DNA of 64,000 bases, taken from assembly GCF_032854445.1 (NCBI RefSeq), contig NC_088301.1, positions 6,866,044 to 6,930,043 of the forward strand, in the 5' to 3' direction. The position numbers and the translations under genes are program-made. Each line of letters starts with the position of its first letter. Position 1 is the stretch's first letter. Source of the DNA: Liolophura sinensis (taxonomy: Eukaryota > Mollusca > Polyplacophora > Chitonida > Chitonidae). Below are positions 51,353 through 63,513 of this stretch, in pieces. The notes beneath the pieces were generated by a model that searched no databases, was not told where the DNA came from, and saw nothing but the letters and a program-made list of their open reading frames with translations.

Positions 51353-54300
51353 TCATCTGCCCTGTGAACTATCCAAGATGTCGTCATCCAGCATTACCAG
51401 TCCAAGTTTTCCCTCTCGAAAGGCTCTCAGCACAATCCCAGCAGCAGCATCAAAATGAGGGCGATACACATAACCTAAAACAACAGGCGAGATGTTCAAG
51501 GTGTAACACTTGGGTGAAACGTTTTAGTCACAGTCAGATGCATCAAACCTTTGTTTACTTGTTAATTTCTTTGATTGAAATTTAATGTCGCTTTCAACAT
51601 CATTTCGGTGACATCACGACAGTGTCTCCTTTGTAATATTCCAAACCAAATGCCAACATATTTATTATAGTGCTGTTTAATGAAGCAACAGGGCCTAGAC
51701 ACGACACGCCACCCAGACACATTATACAGACACCAGGCTGACCAGTACTTGGTCTATTCCTCTTCTCTTCAGTGCACAAGCCAGTACCAAGATTACCAAT
51801 GTTCAAGTCTTAGTGGCACCAAGGACTGTCACCATTTCTAATGCACAGTGACATACTCAACACTACAAGTGGCTTATTCACAGCGTCCAGTTAAAAGTTT
51901 ACAGCACAACATATTAACTGTCCGCATGTGGCAAAATCTTACCTGTTTGACTTCCTGGGGATCGTAATTTGACTGCTTTGTTGTTTTTGAGGGCAACATG
52001 GGCCAGCAATTTCAAAACGTCGTCTGTCGGATCTTCCAGTCCAAAATACTTCACGTAGCTGCAAAATATAGTGTTTATGAATCTGGTAGAATCTTGTCTG
52101 TATGGCATTGTCTGCTTTATACAAGAGATCAGAAAGATGTTTTAAGTGGAACTCATGCCATGGACAGCCAATGAGAGATCACTGATACCACATGTATATG
52201 GTGTTGTTACTTCAAACTTACTTTGTTACACTTTTTTGTCACTCTGGATGCCTGGTTCCATTCCATCCATTCTACATACATATACATGCAGATAATATAA
52301 TACAAATGTATCATTTTGTCAAGTACACAAATACACATTAACCTTACATAAAAAGTGTATGAAAGATAGCAAATTTCTGCTCATACTTCCTTTTGTACTC
52401 TTATATGTACCTACATCTCTCAACAAATGTGTCACCCTTCCCATGAACTGTGTCACTCTCCGTGTCAAACTCCAATCCTATTCACACCAAATTCAAGAAG
52501 TCTCAACGCACCCAGGAGCTGTGTCACATAAACTTGCCCTATTAGCTGTTACCCCCTGTGTCACACCACACCCATCAACTGTGTCACACCATACCTGTCC
52601 CGTTAATTGTGTCACCCCCAACTGTGTCACGTCATGTTCGACAACTGTCATACCACACCAATCAATTGTTATAACACATCCATCCATTGTCACACCCCAT
52701 CCATCAACTGTGGCTCACTCTTGGAATGTCACACCACAACAATCAACTGTGTCACACTATACCCATCAAGTGTTGCCCCACACTCTTGGAATGTCACACC
52801 ACAACAATCAACTATGTCACACTATACCCATCAAGTGTTGCCCCACACTCTTTGAATGTCACACCACCACAATCAATTGTGTCACACTAAACCCATCAAG
52901 TGTCACTCACACTCTTGGAATGTCACACCACACCCATCAACTGTGTCACACTATATCCATCAAGTGTGGCTCATACTCTTGGAATGTCACACCACAACAA
53001 TCAACTGTGTCACACTAAACCCATCAAGTCTGGATCACACTCTTGGAATGTCACACCACAACAATCAACTGAGTCACACTATGCCCATCAGTCTGGCTCA
53101 CACTCTTGGAATGTCACACCACCCCACAATCAATTGTGTCACACTATACCCATCAAGTGTCACTCACACTCTTGGAATGTCACACCACAACAATCAACTG
53201 AGTCACACTATGCCCATCAGTCCGGCTCACACTCTTGGAATGTCACCACAACAATCAACTGTGTCACACTATACCCATCAACTGTGGCCCACACTCTTGG
53301 AATGTCACACCACATCCATCAACTTTGTCACACCACACACAAGAAATCTGTTATGCCAACTGTCTAGTAAATGTGCCACAAAACACCAACAGTGCCAAAA
53401 TCACTGATCATCTGTGCTATATGCCTTTTCCACAGGTGGTATTGACCAGACTCGTACACTTACCTATAGTTTCCCTTTTTGTTCAGAGTGTACAACATGT
53501 AGTCAGCGATACTGTCCACTCCAACTAGATGGTCCTGTAAAGCAGCTGGAAGAACAAAGCTTCATGCTATATTACCACACTAGAAATAACTTAAATATCA
53601 CATTAAGAACCACTTTATAAAAACTATACACAAAAAATATTAAAATTATAAAAAGCTCCACCCTGCTCAAAAAAATGGCCCATACCATAATGTTTGTATG
53701 CAAATATCAGAGTGATGTGTACATATACTGTGTCTTCTTGAGGAAGGGTGAGCCCATGCCACAAAGGAAGTATCATGGCAAAGATACCAGACATGACACC
53801 CCACTCAGTCACATTATACTGACCCCCGGCAAACCAGTCCTATTTCTTTGCTCTAACCACACAGTGCTGAGCGCCATGTGAGGGAACAACAAGTACCATT
53901 TTTAAAGTCTTTGGTATGACCCTATCCTGGCTTTGATCCTTGGCCTCCTGACTTCGAGTGAGTGAGTGCTTAAGGTTTAACGTCGTACTCAACAATTTTT
54001 CAGTCATATGACGACGAAGGAATCCTTAGGGTATATGTAATGTGCCTCCTTGTTGCAGAACGGTTTTCCACCACTCTTTTATCTAGTCCTGCTTCACTGA
54101 GACGACTTACTGAAGACAAGTAAGCCGCCCCGCCTGAGCTATTATACTGATACAGGTCAATCAGTCGTTGCACTATCCCCTTCATGCTAAACACCAAGCA
54201 GGAAAGTTACAACTTCCTCTTTTAAAGTCTTGATTGATCCTGGATCTCCAGACTTCGATTTATTTATTTATTTATTTGATTGGTGTTTTACGCCGTACTA

Positions 54301-54768
54301 AAGAATATTTCACTTATACGACGGCGGCCAGCATTATGGTGGGAGGAAACTGGGCAGAGCCCGGGGGGGGGGGGGGGGGGGGAAACCCACGACCATCCGT
54401 AGGTTGTTGGCAGACCTTCCCACGTACGGCCGGAGAGAAAGCCAGCATGAGCTGGACTTGAACTCACAGCGACCGAATTGGTGAGAGACTCCTGGGTCAT
54501 TACGCTTTGCTAGCGTGCTTACCAACTGAGCCCCGGAGGACCCCACGTAAAATACCATAAAATTTATTAGTATTTCCAAGAATCATATTGACAGGGGGAC
54601 CACTTTTGTGGCCCAATGGTTAGAGTATCTGCATCAAAGTCGGGGAGGGGCCTCCGGGGCTCAGTTGGTAAGCGCGCTAGCACAGCGTAATGACCCGTCG
54701 TATAAGTGAATTATTCTTGAGTATGGCGTAAAACACCAATCAAATAAATAAATAAATTCTGTATTACA

Positions 54769-54818
<50 letters not shown>

Positions 54819-57800
54819 TATATCTAACAACAATTTTCGTAACATGGGAAGACCTGCCAGCAACCCTGTGGATGGTCATGGGCTTTTTCTGGGCACTGTC
54901 CACTTCCCTCCTATCATAATAATGCTGGGTGCCGTCATATAAGTGAAATATGAAATATTCTTGAATACTGAGTAAAACACCAACCAAATAAAAACAATAC
55001 TGCAATTTTTTCCAATAAAAGTAAAAATTCAAAATAACATCATACTTATTTTTTGTGAAATTTCCATATAGATTTAATACATAAATAGTTTCATCACTTA
55101 CCACTGAGTGCTAGCTTCATGCCCACCTCCACATTCTGTACATTTGGGGCCAGGATACCAGGTGTATCATACAGGTACATGGCCGGCTCTTCACACACCT
55201 GAAGTCATGTCAATACACATCATTAACCATATGAACTAGAGCATGGCTGTTTTACTGGGTGCTAACTTCATGCCCACCTCCACATTCTGTACATTGGGGG
55301 CCAGGATACCAGGTGTATCATACAGGTACATTGCCGGATACTCACATACCTGAAGTCATGTCAATACACATCAATAACCATATGAACTAAAGCATGGGTG
55401 TTTTATTGAGTGCTAGCTTCATGCCCACCTCCACATTCTGTACATTGGGGGCCAGGATACCAGGTGTATCATACAGGTACATTGCCGGCTCTTCACACAC
55501 CTGAAGTCATGTCAATACACATCATTAACCATATGAACTAGAGCATGGCTGTTTTACTGGGTGCTAACTTCATGCCCACCTCCACATTCTGTACATTGGG
55601 GGCCAGGATACCAGGTGTATCATACAGGTACATTGCCGGATACTCACATACCTGAAGCCATGTCAATACACATCATTAACCATATGAACTAAAGCATGGG
55701 TGTTTTATTGAGTGCTAGCTTCATGCCCACCTCCACATTCTGTACATTAGGGGCCAGAATACCAGGTGTATCATACAGGTATATGGCCAGCTCCTCACAT
55801 ACCTGAAGTCATGTCAATACACATCATTAACCATATGAACTAAAGCATGGGTGTTTTATTGAGTGCTAACTTCATGCCCACCTCCACATTCTGTACATTA
55901 GGGGACAGAATACCAGGTGTATCATACAGGTATATGGCCAGCTCCTCACATACCTGAAGTCATGTCAATACAGTTATAGGATGTATGTAGAATGCCTCGT
56001 GTGTAATTCTGCTTAATTAAATCTGATAATTTACATCACTATTCTGGAAAAATCCGCCCTTTTACTGATGAAATTCTTACCTTTATTCTTTCCAGAACAC
56101 TCCTGGTTATCCCTGCTATTCCCCCAACTCTGGTTGCTTTTCCTGTCCATAAATACAACGATATCCAGTGTAATTTATCCAGTATATTAACACAGATATT
56201 CCATAAGAGTATAATACACATTTATCCAGTATAGTCCATTGAGTAAAACACAGATATTCAGTATATTCCATCCAATATAACACAGAGATCCCAGTGTATT
56301 CCATCCATCATAACACAGAGATACCCAGTATATTCCATCCATCATAACACAGAGATATCCAGTATATTCCATCGAATAAAACATACAGATACCCAGTGTA
56401 TTCCATACAGTATAACAAACAGATATCCACTATATTTCATCCAATAAAACACAGCGATACCCAGTATATTCCATCCATTATAACACAGTGATACCCAATG
56501 TTTTCCATCTAGTATAACACACAGATATCCAGTATATTCCATCCTGTGAAACACAGAGATACCCAGTATATTCCATCCATCATAACACAGAGATACCCAG
56601 TGTATTCCATCCATCATAACACAGAGATACCCAGTGTATTCCATCCATCATAACACAGAGATACCCAGTGTATTCCATCCATCATAACACAGAGATACCC
56701 AGTGTATTCCATCCATCATAACACAGAGATACCCAGTGTATTCCATCCATCATAACACAGAGATAACCAGTATATTCCATCCATCATAACACAGAGATAT
56801 CCAGTATATTCCATCGAATAAAACACACAGATACCCAGGGTATTCCATACAGTATAACAAACAGATATCCACTATATTTCATCCAATAAAACACAGAGAT
56901 ACCCAGTATATTCCATCCATTATAACACAGTGATACCCAGTGTTTTCCATCTAGTATAACACAGGGATACCCAGTGTATTCTATCCAGTATAACACAGAG
57001 ATACCCAGTATATTCCATCCAGTATAACACACACATACCAAGTATATTCCATCCAGTATAACACACAGATACCCAGTATATTCCATCCAGTACAACACAC
57101 ACATACCAAGTATATTCCACCCTGTACAACACAGAGATACCCAGTATATTCCATCCAGTAAAACACAGAGATACCCAGTATATTCCATCCAGTATAACAG
57201 AGAGATACCCAGTATATTTCATCCAGTATAACACAGATACCCAGTATATTCCATCCAGTATAACACAGATACCCAGTACATTCCATTCAGTATAACACAA
57301 AGATACCCAATATATTCCATCCAGTACAATACAAACATACCCAATATATTCCATCCAGTGCTACACAGAGATACCCAGTATATTCCATCCAATAAAACAC
57401 TAAGATACATAGTACACTCATTCAATAAAAAAGAGATACCCAGTTTATTCCATCCAGTGCAACATACAGATACCCAGCATACTCCATCCAGTATAACACA
57501 GGGATACCCAGTGTATTCTATCCAGTATAACACAGAGATACCCAGTATATTCCATCCAGTATAACACACACATACCAAGTATATTCCATCCAGTATAACA
57601 CACAGATACCCAGTATATTCCATCCAGTACAACACACAGATACCCAGTATATTCCATCCAGTACAACACAAAGATAGCCAGTATATTCCATCCAGTACAA
57701 CACAGATATACATTGTATATTCCATCCAGTATAACACAAAGATACCAAGTATATTCCATCCAGTATAACACACAGATACCCAGTATATTCCATCCAGTAT

Positions 57801-60800
57801 AACACCCAGTATATGCCAAGTAAAGGTAACCAATATAATCCATTCTCCAAAGAAGAAACTGTGAACACACATTCCTCCAAAAAGTTCAAGACCGGCTTCA
57901 AACAAGCCATACACACATGGTTCTCAAAAACATATGCTACCAGCTCCAAAAAACAGGCATGTAGACACGCAGTCCTGATATTGTACATGGGGTACTTACC
58001 CTTCTTGAGGTGAGTCCTCCTGAGGGAATTGATCAGTGATGACTTGCCCACATTTGGTATCCCAATAATCAGCAAGTTATACTCCAGTGACTTGGGAAAT
58101 ATAAAACATACCACTGATTCTTCATATAACATATAATAAGTAACTTCATTTGTGGCAAAAAATGTAGAAAGATTTAAGAGAAACCGAAGTCAACTCGCCA
58201 GCTGGAGTTGTCATCATAGTGTACATGACTTAAAAACTAAAACAGGGTTTTGTACCATTCAGTTTACAGGCTGAACAAAAAAACTTTAACACTGACACTA
58301 CCACCAACACTTCCTTAACATGAAGACTGATAAAAACTTTGCATCACATCATAACTACAAACAGCAGAAAGAAGGCTATGTTTTCATTCCCTGAAAATAA
58401 TCAACATTTTGCGTCCACAATCTGTGCTGTGTTATCAGTGTGTTTCTCTTAATGATTAGCTTCAGCATTTAGATTACTCACTTAAGTGACTCATTTTACC
58501 GGATTCTGAGTGTTCAGCTCATAGTGTTAGTTGTTTGGAGGTTAGCTTGGAAGGTGGGATCAGACTGACAAAACAGTACTCTGATCACTGAGAGGAACAA
58601 CTGAACACCTTTATTTGTCTCTAAAAGGGCAATTCTTGGGACAATTTTCAAGTCCGTTTTCACAGTAATGATGATGTCAATGCTAAGACCAAAGACGGCA
58701 TCCAGGTATTATAATCTTACCTCTTCTCTGTGGTAACGGGACCTAGAGCCAATTAGGTCCTTTATCTTTGGTATCAGCTGAACAGAAAGCAGAAATCATG
58801 TAAATTCAATTAATTTTAGTTATTTTTTCTTATTTTACTAGTTTTATATATTAAATACATTGAAAGTACATATCTTTATCTTTGAAATAAAATCTTTGAA
58901 ATCAACTGAAAGCGTAAGTCATGCACACGTATACAGATTTATTTCTTTTTCTAATCTGACACGTTTTAAATAATCACATATTTAATACGCATTTTACAAG
59001 TTTTTAAAAATGACTAACCTGTACAGAGGATCGGAGCTATTAATAATGCAAAAGTCTGACTACCACCGCAGAGATGACAGCGTGATCTAACTTAGCACAG
59101 AGTTTTCTTCTACCTGACTTTTGTCCTGAATAGAGAAAGTACTGGACACTAACACTGATATCATCCCTGTACAACTTCCATGTATCTGAGAAATGGTTGA
59201 ACATTACAGGGGAAAAGCATGGGTACATGTATATCATTCAATAACAATGTCTGTTTTCTGGGACTGCCTTTCAAGGTACTGTACAATTACTCATCACTAC
59301 TATTGTATTCTGCTCATACTTCACTTAAAATACCCTCTCTCCAACTGAAATCTGCCATATTTCCTCGTTTTAGACTTTGACTGCTGCTGGATCCCCCCAA
59401 TTTTGCAATCACTCATCCTTTAGCTTTTTGTCCATTAGCTTACGAGCAGGACAGCTACAGCACTGTACATATATCTTTGCCATACCTTCTTCTTGACAAC
59501 GGTGTTAGTTTGCTCCTTGCAGTTTGTGTAGACTACTGAGTTAACTCCTTGTTGCTGGAGCAGCTCTTCTACCTTGTCCTGCCGAGTCATATCTGCCAAA
59601 TCCACCTTGTTTAGTACCAGCAGGTGCGGGCGCAGCATCAGCGCATTACGGAAGTTGGGATTACGTCCAGAAAATGGTATCTGATATCCCAATAAAGGAA
59701 AATTATCTGAAGGTTTTTCATACAGCCCACCCCTCACCATAAAGCTGGCCGCCGTCATATAAGTGAAATTTTCTTGGGTAAGGGGGAAAACACCAATCAA
59801 ATAAATAAATAAATACATAACTGAATCCTGCCCATATTTAGTAGATTTCCCCATTCTCACTGCTTGTGGACCTTGTGACAATGCTGATGTGGCAGCTAAT
59901 TCCTCAACCTTTTCACATATGAAAGACTAACTTTCAGTGAGCTTTCTGCTCCTTTTTACTTTGCTTTTGGAGACAAAACTACATTGGCTAGGTTGACCAA
60001 TTTAAAGACTTTACAAAAAGTGTAATTTTATCAATCTGTGCAGAATAATGTTCTAAGAATATACTTGAATAAACACCAAATGTGCAAAAGGTTGAAGAAT
60101 TACAATAAGTAAAAAATTCTTGAGTATGGGATTCTGAAAAAAATAAATTACTGCAGACTATATAGGAATCATATACTTGCGTTGACTGGTATTTAAACAG
60201 AAACAGCAGTGTGTGGAATAAACCACTGGCCACTGGCAAGTAGCTGTCGAGTATTCACTTATGCATGGAATGATCCCAATCACAGCCACGTGTGTATCAT
60301 ACTTATAAAAGGAAAATGTCACAAACTCCATGTAGCAACACTAATACACAACACTCAAACCACTGATTACTACCACCAAGGTCCCAAGCCATCGGAGAGT
60401 AGCACTTTGTGGCAAAAATTTGATGGTGCAACTTCCCAATATGTTATATCTTGACAACATGACCTGTCAACATTTCTTAATATTTACAAGAATAGCTCAA
60501 ATTCTTGCCTTCTAGTAAACATCAGACTGGTACTTGTACTATTTGTAGTGTTAACATGATTCTAAAGTTAAAAACAAATATGTTGCCACCCTCTACACAT
60601 TATAAAATCTTTACTACTGATTTTGCAAAACAATAACACATGCACAGATGAGGGTGATATTTTGTGAAAGGCAATTATTTCAGCTACATGTGTAGATGTA
60701 AGGGTACTGAAGCATGACTTATATAAGACCGGTCAGCCATGAGTTGTCCCACTTTGACCAGCACCAGTTTACCCTAATAATTCAGGACAGATAATATTAG

Positions 60801-63513
60801 CAGTGCTGAAAGCAGAATATTATATTTATTTTCCAGCTTTGTGGAAAAGTAAAGTTTTGAGTATGTTGTTCATTGGATGGATGAACCAAATGAAAAAAAA
60901 AAAAGAAACTAAATATTCCTGCTTCAATTACATGTATATGGGCTAAAAAGAGCAGATCATGTGTCACAAAAGAAAAAGGGTATTCTAAAGTACCCTAAAT
61001 GACCATAAATTTCGTCCATGATTAACTGGTTCATTTTTCCTGATTCTGAGAGTTATATCTATCTTAGAAAGGTGTTTTGAGGTTTGCTTGGAACATGGGA
61101 TGATATTCTACTGGAAAATTGTAAATTTCAGCACTAAAAATAATATATTGTGACATTTACTTGCCTCTAAAAATGTGCTTTTGTGGACGGAATTTTGGGT
61201 CATTTAGGGTAACAGCAAAATTTTGATTGGATTTACCCTGACTGATTTTTTTTAGGTAAGGAATTCCAGTATAAATATTTACCTGTATATATGTTTATTA
61301 ACAATACCAAAGGATACCCGAGCATCATGGACTTCAACAACACAGTCCACATTCTTTAACATCATCTCTATCTGTTTCATACCTGCAATAACAAAACACA
61401 TATCTACTTGTGACGTATGGACAAGCTATAAAGGAATACAGGAACTCAGAATCCAGATGATGATTAGTACTGACTAACATTACTCCAATGATAATCTTCC
61501 GAACAATGTTAATCCAGCATGACTTTAGGTGTCAAAAAACAATGATTTGATTTATTTATTTGATTGGTGTTTTATGCCATACTCAAGAATATTTCACTCA
61601 TACGACGGCGGCCAGCATGATGGTGGGTGGAAACCAAACCCACAACCATCTGCAGGTTGCTGCAAGACCTTCCCACATACGGCCAGACAGGAAGCCAGCA
61701 TGAGCAAAAACAATGATTCTCATACTCTGTTTAGTTTTTATCTAAACATGAATACTAACAGCTAAGTCAAAATATGGCTAAGTAGACCTAACAGTGCTGG
61801 CATGTCATTCTGTTGTAAAAATGAAATATTTAAAGTGCTGTGCACCAGCCTGGAAATGTTGCTCCAACATGGCTAACAAGCTGTTGTTCTGCTAGTTTGT
61901 CAATATCATGCAAAAAGATTCTAACTGGAGGAAGGTAGCATACTATTTGGGTGCATCTGCGCTTGGTTACCATTGTGCTTGGTTACCATGTCATCCTCCT
62001 AAGTAGATGCTGCATAGAAACCAATCTTGTGGTCTGGGTGTGCGTGTCCCCAGCAATGGATGCATGTAGGCTGCATCCTGTCCTGCTTGACCATACCTTC
62101 GCTTCGATGTGATTTTGAAGCTACAATGCAGTCATGCACCCTTGTATTTACTTTTCTTCGAGTAGTTCCAGAATCCTGCCACCTCACACATCAAGCACAA
62201 ATAGTGTGTCTCCTGTAAAAGTACAGACCTCCTCAAATATGCGTGCTACAATTTTGGCGGCCTCACATATATTCCTTAGCAGTCTCCTGACCTCTAAGAT
62301 CATCACCCCATGCGAGGTGCGAGGTGGAAGAACTCTGGCACTAGTAAAAGAAAGTAAATATAAGGATGCATGAATGCACTGTAGTGACCTCAAAATCATA
62401 TTGGAGGATTAAAGATGTCAGGCAGGTCTACTTCCGTGCCAATTTAGGGCTCTTATGTCAGAACTGAGACTTAATTTAAAGGTGGCAATCTTGCTGAATA
62501 ATCGATTGGTACTAACAAAATTTAGACAAAGAGCAAGATGAGAGTCTCAGCCATCCATGTTAAAGACATTAGATCAGGATCCAGTTTTCACTCTCCATTG
62601 AAATCACATAAATCAATTTTAGTTTTTTCCTATATCTCAAAAAGTTACAAAGACAGGCAAAAAATAAAAGCAAATTTGAAATCAGTGGCCTGAAATACAC
62701 CAGAATACATAAAAGAAAATTTAAATTTTAAAGTAAGTTGTGATGTCACAACTTCAACCAACGGCGAGCTTTCACAGTTTTTACCCGAAGTCAAAGATTC
62801 GTTTAACCTTATTGAAGCTAGGATGAGTCTAATTTCAAACCAATCCGTTCAATTGTGCTTGAGATGATGTTTAAACAATTTAGGCCTACTACAAAATCAA
62901 ATATTGACGCCAAACCAGATGGCACGGAAAACAGGAGTAGCAGGACTGGGCCCAGTTTCACAATGCACCCTTAACATTGCATTCACTGAACTACAACACC
63001 AACCAGTGCTGTAGGCATTAAGTTGTCCTTGTAGTTATGAGCTTGTAACGTTAAGAGAGCTTCGTGAAACTGGGACCTGATAACTTCAGGTATAGGGAAA
63101 TTTTACTGCAAAGTTTCAAGTCAATCGGACTACCTGTGTGGACCCTAAATTATGAGTTCCTATGCATGGTATAAAACAATGTGCTGGTAGGAGTTGAGAA
63201 ACAAGGAATTAAGTGTGATCTGCCTCATACAGTGTCACTTTAAAATCCCTTGGTGTAACAAAGGCTAGGCTGTACCGCCGCCTCTAGCTTGCCATTATTC
63301 TAATATGTCCATTTCCAAAACGTCTTCCGAAAAGTGACAAGTTGTTACAAACTTACACTACATTTGATTTAGCCTACTTAGCAAGAAATTGAACTATAAT
63401 TATTACTTCTTGCCTTTGTTCATATGGCCAGGGAACCACTTTGTTACATCTTTGGTACCAAATGTGAATTTTTCTCTGAAAACGGACGACCTCGAAATGA
63501 CGTGTTTGGCCAT
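51353..63513 (-). CDS. MTG1: Mitochondrial ribosome-associated GTPase 1
   Basis: Ten coding exons in transcription order: 63513-63414, 61382-61318, 59680-59486, 58777-58721, 58090-58000, 56142-56081, 55198-55102, 53545-53464, 52058-51943 and 51474-51353 (TGA). They encode 328 residues without frame breaks; human MTG1 is 334. The GTPase motifs are circularly permuted as in the YlqF/YawG family: KWFPGHM near the N-terminus, G4 NKVD at 79-82, G1 GIPNVGKSS at 149-157, G2 region GGIAGIT, and G3 DTPG at 201-204. The C-terminus has FREGKLGLVMLDDD, as in the family. The product assembles the mitochondrial large ribosomal subunit at the inner membrane. ATG 63513 is the first in-frame Met of the exon. 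Intron 1 starts with GC instead of GT. Exon 7 is the last copy of a six-copy array and the only one with a good donor. Confidence 0.95.
51690..51835 (-). mobile_element. Family C SINE fragment (tentative)
   Basis: The stretch 'CAGACACCAGGCTGACCAGT' then 'ACTTGGTCTATTCCTCTTCT' resembles parts of 26345-26390 and 53745-53870. It lies in intergenic/MTG1 intron sequence and has no recognisable head. Confidence 0.4.
52430..53345 (+). repeat. About 60-65-bp tandem repeat in MTG1 intron
   Basis: About thirteen diverged copies of a unit with CCATCAACTGTGTCACACTA and CTCTTGGAATGTCACACCAC. All plus-strand frames stay partly open (CHTIPIKC-type translations), which is a repeat artefact. Confidence 0.93.
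53745..53955 (-). mobile_element. Family C SINE-like fragment
   Basis: Shares 'CATTATACTGACCCCCGGCA', 'TTTGCTCTAACCACACAGTG' and 'CTGAGCGCCATGTGAGGGAA' with the reversed 26520-26620 region. It joins directly to the family B copy at 53957. Confidence 0.5.
53957..54250 (-). mobile_element. tRNA-derived SINE, family B (copy 3)
   Basis: GAGTGAGTGAGTGCTTAAGG, 'CAACAATTTTTCAGTCATAT', 'GATACAGGTCAATCAGTCGT' and a shortened head near 54225-54250 match the copies at 741 and 38612. Confidence 0.85.
54256..54540 (-). mobile_element. Full-length MetaSINE-like element with a G20 tract
   Basis: The complete element: ATTT tail, core 'GACGGCGGCCAGCATTATGG', 'CGGCCGGAGAGAAAGCCAGC', then the reversed tRNA head with 'ACTTGAACTCACAGCGACCG' and 'CTTACCAACTGAGCCCCGGA'. 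A run of 20 G replaces the usual short CCCGGGGGAAA block at 54363-54382. Confidence 0.95.
54649..54757 (+). mobile_element. Internally deleted MetaSINE-like element
   Basis: The head 'GGGGCCTCCGGGGCTCAGTT' with GGTAAGCGCGCTAGCACAGC is joined directly to 'CGTCGTATAAGTGAATTATT' and the CACCAATCAAATAAATAAAT tail. The B box and mid-body are absent. Confidence 0.85.
54768..54812. repeat. (TA)n microsatellite
   Basis: An uninterrupted run of about 22 TA dinucleotides directly after a SINE tail. Confidence 0.95.
54838..54996 (+). mobile_element. MetaSINE-like element, headless, plus orientation
   Basis: Carries 'CATGGGAAGACCTGCCAGCA', 'CTATCATAATAATGCTGGGT', 'GCCGTCATATAAGTGAAATA' and 'TAAAACACCAACCAAATAAA'. 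Confidence 0.8.
55102..55953 (-). repeat. MTG1: Six tandem 151-bp copies of MTG1 exon 7 (switch II exon)
   Basis: Exon starts, each preceded by the same acceptor GACTTCAG (one copy has GGCTTCAG), fall at 55953, 55802, 55651, 55500, 55349 and 55198, exactly 151 bp apart. Each copy encodes an open YLYDTPGIL stretch. Only the last copy (55198-55102) continues into CTCAGTG followed by the donor GTAAGT. The other five run into AATAAAACACC or CAGTAAAACAGCC and then an in-frame TAG. They are therefore exon-like but would be poison or skipped exons. Copies at 55349 and 55651 share private variants (GAGTATCCGGCAATG), indicating two-unit duplications. Confidence 0.95.
56157..57815 (-). repeat. 34-bp minisatellite in MTG1 intron 5
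   Basis: About 48 copies of a unit like ATTCCATCCAGTATAACACA plus GAGATACCCAGTAT (plus strand). Because 34 is not a multiple of three, a reading cycles through three peptides (MEYTGYLCV, ILDGIYWVS, LCYTGWNILG). These long open frames are artefacts. The array ends about 15 bp from the acceptor of the exon at 56142. Confidence 0.95.
59735..59816 (+). mobile_element. MetaSINE-like 3' fragment
   Basis: 'CACCATAAAGCTGGCCGCCG', 'TCATATAAGTGAAATTTTCT' and 'CACCAATCAAATAAATAAAT' lie about 55 bp upstream of the MTG1 exon starting at 59680. Confidence 0.85.
61550..61705 (-). mobile_element. MetaSINE-like element, head missing
   Basis: 'GATTGGTGTTTTATGCCATA', 'CGACGGCGGCCAGCATGATG' and 'CATCTGCAGGTTGCTGCAAG' match the shared body. 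Lies in MTG1 intron 1. Confidence 0.88.
61706..63413 (-). other. 5' part of MTG1 intron 1
   Basis: No exon or mobile element was recognised here. The intron begins with GC at 63413-63412 (AG|GCAAGA) on the minus strand. Confidence 0.5.

Noticed and set aside
52359-53528. Plus-strand frames of CHTIPIKCCP-type repeats
   Set aside because: Tandem repeat inside an MTG1 intron; all frames are partly open.
54649-54690. tRNA-like A box in SINE heads as real tRNA genes
   Set aside because: They lack pairing acceptor stems and are followed by SINE bodies; only 7635-7725 folds as a tRNA.
56187-57914. Long minus-strand open frames rich in MEYTGYLCVILDG repeats
   Set aside because: They are readings of the 34-bp minisatellite in MTG1 intron 5 and cycle through all three frames. 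They show no splice or start context.
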